From an uncultured Spartobacteria bacterium (GTDB lineage Bacteria; Verrucomicrobiota; Verrucomicrobiia; Chthoniobacterales; Chthoniobacteraceae), in contig CAIXGS010000031.1 in the NCBI GenBank assembly GCA_903919125.1, forward strand, positions 1 to 38,265: 38,265 bases of DNA, given 5' to 3'. Each line of letters begins with the position of its first letter. Position 1 is the stretch's first letter. Both the position numbers and the translations under genes were made by a program. The notes under the pieces are model-generated. The model was not told where the DNA came from and ran no database searches. It saw only the letters and a program-made list of their open reading frames with translations. Below, piece after piece: positions 32,719 to 38,265 of the stretch.

Positions 32719-33136
32719 TTAGCGCGCATAGAAAAGAAACCCTACCGCTCCGGACTCTCTCCGGTGTCATTGACTTTGGATTCAACGGGGACCGAAAACG
32801 GCTCCTTCACGCGCGCGCACTTCAGGCGGTTGACAGCCCTGTCACCGAGTCCAGCCGAGCGAGGTTCTTTTGGAAACTAAGCGCCCCCTTGAGAAAGGCG
32901 TCTCGGGCAAACGGATTCTGAATTGCAAGCTCCACCGTCCCGTCCGGATTTCACAACCCGCTGCCGCCATGCTTGCTTCCCGGCAGAATCTAAAGCGTTA
33001 GCAAAATCCCTGCGCGCCTGCACGCCGCCGCGAGTTCTTCGGACTCTTAGCGCGCCCCGCGACGATAAGGCGTGCGCGAGTTGCGGAAGCGAAGCGAAAA
33101 GCAATTTCCTTAATTCTTATTATCCTTAACCCCCCG
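32719..33136. other. Intergenic region between convergent genes
   Basis: Nothing coding is supported. The right half (about 33030-33110) contains CGCGACGATAAGGCG and GCGCGAGTTGCG blocks that resemble 18938-18970, and ends with AAAAGCAATTTCCT, the end block of family A at 5985-5998. These are probably decayed repeat pieces. No clear terminator with a T run was found for either gene. Confidence 0.5.
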
Positions 33137-34408
33137 CTACACCACCAACTGCTCCGTCGAATCCCCAAAGCTATCCAACGGCAGCCCCATGCGGTCTGCG
33201 AGGGTGAGTAGCAGGCTGGAGAACTTGCGGTTGTTGCTTTGTTCGAAGTCCAGGGTGCGGCCGGTCTTGAAGGTGCCGCCGAGGCCGCCAGCCATGAGGA
33301 GGGGGACTCGGTCGGCGTTGTGGGCGATCCATTGTTCGTTGGCTAGGACGATGCAGCTGTTGTCTAGCACGCTGCCGTCGCCTTCTTGCGTGTTGGCGAG
33401 TTTGTGGAGCAGGTAGGCGTATTGCTCGACCCAGAAGCGGGTGATGGAGGCGAACTCCTTGCCTTGCCACTTGTGCGAGAGGCTGTGGTGGTCGTCGCGC
33501 AGGCCTAGGAAGGGATAGACTTGGCCGGAGAGGTTGTTGGTCATCAGCATGGTGGCGATGCGCGTGCGGTCGGTCTGAAATGCTAGGGCGATGATGTCGC
33601 ACATGAGACGGGCGTGGGCGTCGAGCTGCGTGGGCAGGCCGTCAGGTGGACGCTGCGATTTGATCGCTTGGCTGAAGCTGCTGTCGGCTCCGGCTTGCAG
33701 GCGGGCGAGGCGGCCTTCGACTTCGCGGATGCTGGTGGCGTATTCGTCGAGCTTGGCTTTGTCGGCGTGGGAGACTTTGCGGCTGACGTCGCGCAATTGG
33801 CTGGCGACGTGATCGAGCACGCTGGCCTGGGCGCGGCTGCCTTTGCTTTGGAACAGGCTGTCAAAGGCGAGTGAGGGGTAAAGCTCGGTGGGCACGGGGG
33901 ACACGGGCGAACTCCATGACACGTGCGAGGAATAGAGCATGGAGTAGCCGGACTCATGGAAGCCGCTAATAGGGCGTTCGCAGGCGAGCACGAGGCTGGA
34001 CAGCGGGGTGGCGTCGCCCATGCGCTTGGCCAGCACTTGATCCAGGCTGGCGGCAGCGCGGATCTCGCGGCCACCATTGGGCTGGATGCCGCTGAGGATG
34101 CCGGCGGCACCTCGCGCATGGCCACCGCAGACGCTGCCGGCGTGCCGCAGGCCGTGGATGAAGTTGACCTTGTCCTTCACGCCTTCCAGCGAGGCGAAGG
34201 CGCCGCCGAGTTCGAGAGCGGAGCCGCTGCCCTTGGACCACCATTGATCCGCGTGCACTCCATCGCCGAAGAACAGGAAGGCAAAGCGTTTGGGCGGTCC
34301 CTTCTGCGGGCTCTCGGCGGCGGCGCACAGGGATTCCAGCCATGGCAGCGCTACGGCGGCTCCCAGGCCTTTGAGGACAACGCGGCGCGAGGTAGAATGA
34401 GTAGTCAT
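33137..34408 (-). CDS. DUF1552 family exported protein
   Basis: The product has 423 residues from the ATG at 34408, where MTTHSTSRRVVLKGLGAAVA gives a Tat-type signal with the twin arginines at 8-9, as is usual in this family; the frame can be read back to a TTG at 34465 that overlaps the upstream stop. Landmarks include RFAFLFFGDGVHADQWW, HGLRHAGSVCGGHARGA, LVLACERPISGFHESGYSML, ALAFQTDRTRIATMLMTNNL and DDHHSLSHKWQGKEFASITR. DUF1552 is related to DUF1501 and normally pairs with DUF1592 proteins, as here. Function is unknown. Confidence 0.9.
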   Translation of the reverse strand: MTTHSTSRRVVLKGLGAAVALPWLESLCAAAESPQKGPPKRFAFLFFGDGVHADQWWSKGSGSALELGGAFASLEGVKDKVNFIHGLRHAGSVCGGHARGAAGILSGIQPNGGREIRAAASLDQVLAKRMGDATPLSSLVLACERPISGFHESGYSMLYSSHVSWSSPVSPVPTELYPSLAFDSLFQSKGSRAQASVLDHVASQLRDVSRKVSHADKAKLDEYATSIREVEGRLARLQAGADSSFSQAIKSQRPPDGLPTQLDAHARLMCDIIALAFQTDRTRIATMLMTNNLSGQVYPFLGLRDDHHSLSHKWQGKEFASITRFWVEQYAYLLHKLANTQEGDGSVLDNSCIVLANEQWIAHNADRVPLLMAGGLGGTFKTGRTLDFEQSNNRKFSSLLLTLADRMGLPLDSFGDSTEQLVV

Positions 34409-34461
34409 GGGATTGGCGGTTGTTGGTTTCATTAAAGTTGAAGGGCTTGGGAAATCGAGGT

Positions 34462-37400
34462 TCAAGGAGCGGCGGCGACAAAGTCTCGGCCGCGTTGCTG
34501 GCGGAATTGCTGGCTCAAAACAACGGTCTCAAACAATACGGAGAGGCCTTGGCCACCCTGTAGTTTCTTCTCCATGTCTGCGAGCAAGGGCTGATCCGAT
34601 AGCGTTACTGAACGTCCCAGCGCGTAGCCCAACAGCTTGCGGCTGAGGTTGTGCTGGAAGTCGGATACGCGGCGGTGTTCGATGTAGTCGATCAAGCCCG
34701 CGATGCCTTCAGCCTGGCCACCTCCGGGCATGGGACCAGTGGCTTGGATGGCGCGACCGGCGAGGTCTTTATTGCGCAAGCGTCCGACGGCATCAAAGGC
34801 TTCCATGGTTAAACCTAGGCCGTCGAAGTGAACATGGCACATGGCGCACTGACGGTTCGATGTGTGGTCAGCTAGCAGTTCTCGGATGGTCTTGGTGGCT
34901 TCTACTTCGGTCTTGGGCAGCTCGGGCACATCGGCTGGCGGAGGTGGGAAGTGCTGACCTAGCAGGTGATGCACGACCCAGAATCCGCGCTTCACGGGGC
35001 TTGTTCGGCTCCCTGCGGAGTTCTTCGCCAAAATGACCGGCATACCCAGCAGTCCGCCACGGCCCATGCCGCGCAGGCCCTCGACGCGACGCCAGTCCGC
35101 GGGCGCTCCTTTTTCATCAGTGCTGTGGTATTGGCGCTCGATGTCGCCACCGTAAAACTTGGCGAGAGCCGCGTTCACGAAGGTGCTGTCACCATGCAGC
35201 AACTCGCCTACCGGCTGGTCTTGCTGGAGCAGATGCGTGAGGAGTCGCGTGGGCTCCTCGAACATCGCCTGGCGCAAGGGCGCGTCGTAGCCGGCGAAGG
35301 CACCGGGCGGGATGGGATCCTTGGACAAGTAATCGCGATAACGCAGCCATTGGCCAAAAAACTCGCGCGCGAAGCCCTCGATCCGCGGATCCTTCAACAT
35401 GCGGCGTGTCTGCGCTTGCAGCACCGCCTCGTCTTGGAGCTTGCCCGCGCGCGCCGCTGCGAGCAGTTCCTCGTCCGGCGGCGAGGACCACAGGAAGTAG
35501 CTTAGCCGCCGCGCAAGCGCCGTCTGGGCCAGAGGCTGTACGCCGCCACCCTCAGGTGCATCGGGGCTGCGATAAAAGAAATCCGGCGACATGAGCACCG
35601 CGCTCAACATGCTACGCAGCGAGCCCTCGACGTCTTCGCCTTGCTCGCGCAATTGCTGGTAAAGCCTGCGTAGGGCCTTCGACTCATCCGCTCGCAAAGG
35701 CCGACAGTAGGCGCGTTCGGCGAGTCGCTCGATATCTCGCAGCGCGGGCGCCTCGGCTTGTTCCAGAGTGCGCTCGTAGCCCGTGAGGTCCGCACGGACC
35801 CGCTCGAAGAAGCCGTGGATCAAGTCGAACTGCGAATTCGGCTTCTCAGGTTGCATGGCATCCGGCACCAGTTTGACGCCCAACTTTTCAAGGTAGTGGC
35901 GCTCGAACTTGGCCATCAACTCTGGCTTCATCAGCAGCGGGTCGTCCGAGCGCAGAAAGTCGAATCGCGGATCCTGCAACACATGACGCTCGGCCCGCTC
36001 GAACCACACAAAGCCACGGAACATCGTCTCCACGCTCTGGGTCACAAAATCCAACGCCTTCCACAGCCGATCCAACTCTGCGCGCTCAGCATCGGTGAGC
36101 ACCTTCTCCATCAGTGGCTGGTCATCGCGGAAGAAGCCCTCGACGAGGTGGAAGCCTGCGGTCACACCGCGCTTGGCATCGGTAAAGAAGAAGCGATTCG
36201 GGAACGCCTTGCAAAACGGACCAGCTGCTGTCGCCAGATCCTTTGCGAGTTGGCTCTCTGGGCGGAGCAAAATCTCCACCTCAGTAGAGGGAACTAGCGA
36301 TTCGGCAATGGCTGCTAGTGCGTCCGGTTTCTTGCCCATCGCTTGCTGAAGAAATACGGCGGACTCTGCGCTGGCTCGTGCATCCAGCTCGCAGTCGATG
36401 AGCAACTGCTTGCCCTGCAAGCCTGCCAACGCCTGCGGTCCAAGCGGTATCGTGAGAACGAATGGCGCCTGCAACGCCAGCGAATCGGGATCTAGCGCCT
36501 CACCACTCGGATGTTTGCCAAAGGCCAATTGACTTGCAAGTTCGGGTGACTCCCGCTCCAGCACAGCGCGCAGAGTTTCTACTTCATGCTCTTTAGCTTC
36601 TTTGTCATTGCTCGGCGGTCCATCCCGCTTGCTGAACATGGGGCGATGCAGAATCACAAGGCCCGGCTTTGAATCGAAGGCCGGATCCAACCGAAGATAA
36701 AGTGTGGTCACTTCGTCTTGCGCAGGCTTAGCGGCCTTCGATGGTGCTGGCAAGCGACCGATGCGAAGCTTGCTCCGCGTTCGAATGTTGCCCACACCAC
36801 CCTTGTCGCGGCTAGCGGCTACTTTGACGCGCATGGCGAGGTGATCGATCGGCGCGCGGCCTGATCGGATGAGCACTGGATCGTGCAAGCCGACGCCAGT
36901 TTGCATCAGCGCGATGAAAGCGGTCACCTCGCGCACGGCTTGCGGAACGTCTGTGGCATGCGTCGGCGCGGGCAATGCGTCCCACATGGCTCCGAGCTTG
37001 CGCATGAAGCTCTCGCCGGACGTTGCTTCAGCCAGCGTCTTCACCACCAGCGCCAGATAGCCGCCACTGAGTCCCTGCCGCTGAGCCCAAGTTTCGGGGC
37101 TCAAAGCGCGGTCCGTTTCGTTGCGGTGTTTGTATCGCCAGGCCGATACTACGTAGTCGTGAATGCTGACGTCATGCTGCCGGTAGAAGTCGATGGTCGC
37201 CTCCTCGGTGAGCTTCTTGCGCTCGCTGTAGCTGGTGACAGGGAAGGGCGCAAAGCCAATGCCCTCGGGCCTGAGCACGAGGTGCTCGGAAACGAACTGG
37301 GCCGCGCCGAGATACTTGTTCAGCAAACTGGGCGTCATGCCCAAGGCCTCACCGGTGTTATCAAAACCTTCGCCCCCAGCTGGATCGGCAGGAAACTCGG

Positions 37401-37923
37401 CCGTCGCGCGAATGTCCACGCCCGTCAGCGCGCGGATGGAGAGATCGTATTCCGTGCTAGATAGCCTCCGAGGCAGCACCGCGCCAGGATCTCCTGCGTT
37501 GCGTTTTGCCTCAGTGAGCATGATAGACTCGATCGCAGCGAGCACCGCTTGGCGTTCCTCACTGCTCGGCTGTGGCTCGTCCTCGGGCGGCATCTCGCCA
37601 TCACGGATGAATTCCGCGATGTTCTTCCAGCGCCGGAAATCTGCCGTGACATCGCGCTCTGTGGCGTAACGCGTGAGGTCCAGTTCGCCCTTGGCCTTGT
37701 CCTTGCGGTGGCAGCTCTGGCAGTGCTTGCTGACAAACGGCTCCACCTTATCGCGCATGAGATCACTCGCGGCGTGAAGCGGCAGCACGACCTGTTGAGC
37801 CGAAGCGACCGGCGCGTCAACCGCCATGCCGCCAGCCGTCGCGATGAGGAGCGCGAGCGCCGCGGCAAAGGCCGAGTGAAAGGGAAAGCGGGAAGCCATG
37901 ATTGGGTGAAAGTGATAAGCCAT
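34462..37923 (-). CDS. DUF1592-family multi-domain cytochrome-type protein
   Basis: The product has 1153 residues from the ATG at 37923, preferred because AAAGGCGG precedes it; the frame opens at a TTG at 37992, and another ATG at 37899 is possible. A signal peptide follows (AFAAALALLIATAGG). The cytochrome site is CQSCH (C68, C71, H72 from this start). DUF1587 (LPRRLSSTEYDLSIRALTGV), DUF1595 (ERAYCRPLRADESKALRRLY), DUF1592 (MLSAVLMSPDFFYRS, LARRLSYFLWSSPPDEELLA), DUF1588 (KRGFWVVHHLLGQHFPPPP, CAMCHVHFDGLGL) and DUF1585 (NLSRKLLGYALGRSV) follow in order. It is longer than the usual 800 or so residues because of an insertion of about 400 residues between DUF1587 and DUF1595. It is the first gene of the pair with DUF1552. 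Confidence 0.9.
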   Translation of the reverse strand: MAYHFHPIMASRFPFHSAFAAALALLIATAGGMAVDAPVASAQQVVLPLHAASDLMRDKVEPFVSKHCQSCHRKDKAKGELDLTRYATERDVTADFRRWKNIAEFIRDGEMPPEDEPQPSSEERQAVLAAIESIMLTEAKRNAGDPGAVLPRRLSSTEYDLSIRALTGVDIRATAEFPADPAGGEGFDNTGEALGMTPSLLNKYLGAAQFVSEHLVLRPEGIGFAPFPVTSYSERKKLTEEATIDFYRQHDVSIHDYVVSAWRYKHRNETDRALSPETWAQRQGLSGGYLALVVKTLAEATSGESFMRKLGAMWDALPAPTHATDVPQAVREVTAFIALMQTGVGLHDPVLIRSGRAPIDHLAMRVKVAASRDKGGVGNIRTRSKLRIGRLPAPSKAAKPAQDEVTTLYLRLDPAFDSKPGLVILHRPMFSKRDGPPSNDKEAKEHEVETLRAVLERESPELASQLAFGKHPSGEALDPDSLALQAPFVLTIPLGPQALAGLQGKQLLIDCELDARASAESAVFLQQAMGKKPDALAAIAESLVPSTEVEILLRPESQLAKDLATAAGPFCKAFPNRFFFTDAKRGVTAGFHLVEGFFRDDQPLMEKVLTDAERAELDRLWKALDFVTQSVETMFRGFVWFERAERHVLQDPRFDFLRSDDPLLMKPELMAKFERHYLEKLGVKLVPDAMQPEKPNSQFDLIHGFFERVRADLTGYERTLEQAEAPALRDIERLAERAYCRPLRADESKALRRLYQQLREQGEDVEGSLRSMLSAVLMSPDFFYRSPDAPEGGGVQPLAQTALARRLSYFLWSSPPDEELLAAARAGKLQDEAVLQAQTRRMLKDPRIEGFAREFFGQWLRYRDYLSKDPIPPGAFAGYDAPLRQAMFEEPTRLLTHLLQQDQPVGELLHGDSTFVNAALAKFYGGDIERQYHSTDEKGAPADWRRVEGLRGMGRGGLLGMPVILAKNSAGSRTSPVKRGFWVVHHLLGQHFPPPPADVPELPKTEVEATKTIRELLADHTSNRQCAMCHVHFDGLGLTMEAFDAVGRLRNKDLAGRAIQATGPMPGGGQAEGIAGLIDYIEHRRVSDFQHNLSRKLLGYALGRSVTLSDQPLLADMEKKLQGGQGLSVLFETVVLSQQFRQQRGRDFVAAAP

Positions 37924-38265
37924 AGAGCCGCCTTTCTTAGGAAATTTTTTTGCGTGTGCCGAGTCGATTTGGCCCTGAACGTGGCGCGGCAAAGAAAGTG
38001 GGAGGAAGTCCCTTTTTTCGTACGTGTGGGGGCGGGGCCGAATCAGTCTTGCGGGTTAAATTCAAAACAAACAAAACGACTACCCTTCCTAAAGTGTTGC
38101 GGTTCAGGTTTATTAACACAGGGTTCATACCAAATCTTGAAGAAAACTGGTTCTTCTCTCCCGGGAACGCGGAGCCCTAGCTCCGCTTTGACGCCCCAAA
38201 AGCTCGGACAGGCATTGCGGAGCTGGGGCGTGCGCTGGGGAAGCTGGCGTCCACGTGGGTGAAAG
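37924..38265. other. Upstream region of the DUF1592 gene, window edge
   Basis: No gene is supported. The promoter of the DUF1592/DUF1552 pair should lie here on the minus strand. The far part contains the family C repeat. Confidence 0.5.
38129..38221 (+). repeat. Dispersed ~93-bp repeat, family C copy 2
   Basis: CCAAATCTTGAAGAAAACTG, then CTTCTCTCCCGGGAACGCGG, then CTTTGACGCCCCAAAAGCTC and GGACAGGCATTGCGGA. It is inverted relative to 22986-23078. A local GGAG...CTCC inverted repeat (38171-38185) lies in the middle. Confidence 0.75.

Overview
The window looks like a chromosomal segment of a Verrucomicrobiota bacterium; Planctomycetota is the main alternative. The case rests on three separate sets of the cytochrome-c-like/DUF1549-DUF1553, DUF1501, DUF1552 and DUF1592 surface proteins typical of the PVC group, on high-GC coding DNA, on the near absence of clear Shine-Dalgarno sites, and on many short palindromic and dispersed repeats between genes. 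No rRNA, tRNA, CRISPR array, integrase or transposase gene was seen.

Layout. 1-892 is a repeat field with no convincing large gene. 893-5289 (minus) is a DUF1501 gene plus a large PSCyt1/DUF1549/DUF1553 gene, overlapping by 4 nt. 5340-5910 is the 3' remnant of a carbohydrate-active-type gene cut off beside a repeat. 6140-9756 holds a Fic enzyme, a VapBC-type module, a RelE-like toxin relic and an Rpn/PD-(D/E)XK nuclease gene. 9820-12993 holds an unknown protein, a KTSC-like protein and a DUF2130 coiled-coil protein. 12990-18300 (minus) is a three-gene group: a membrane-anchored FGE/SUMF1-like protein, an AbiGi-like protein and a secreted coiled-coil FGE/SUMF1-like protein. A small secreted protein made of five 18-residue repeats lies divergent to it. 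18884-22934 is a run of toxin-antitoxin and orphan genes (DUF3368/UPF0175, Rpn fragment, unknowns, PIN_3 module, MazF/RelB), with copies of the 11-bp core GGGACAGACAC between the units. 23695-32718 (plus) is a four-gene operon: PPC-domain protein, DUF1549/DUF1553 protein, cytochrome-c/WD40 protein and DUF1501 protein. 33137-37923 (minus) is a DUF1552 gene plus a large DUF1592-family gene.

How the parts fit. The three cytochrome/DUF sets probably make exported surface or periplasmic complexes; PVC genomes often carry them near glycan-degradation genes, but their biochemistry is not settled. The material between them is accessory DNA: toxin-antitoxin modules, a Fic protein, a nuclease with a duplicated tail, and the FGE/AbiGi-like module. 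Two observations stand out. First, GGGACAGACAC cores delimit the gene units, and two segments that are adjacent at 291-406 reappear inverted at 18884-19935 with a complete DUF3368/UPF0175 module between them, as if comparing an empty and a filled site. Second, the FGE/AbiGi-like gene group looks like an undescribed conflict or defence module. Family assignments come from reading the protein sequences, not from database searches.
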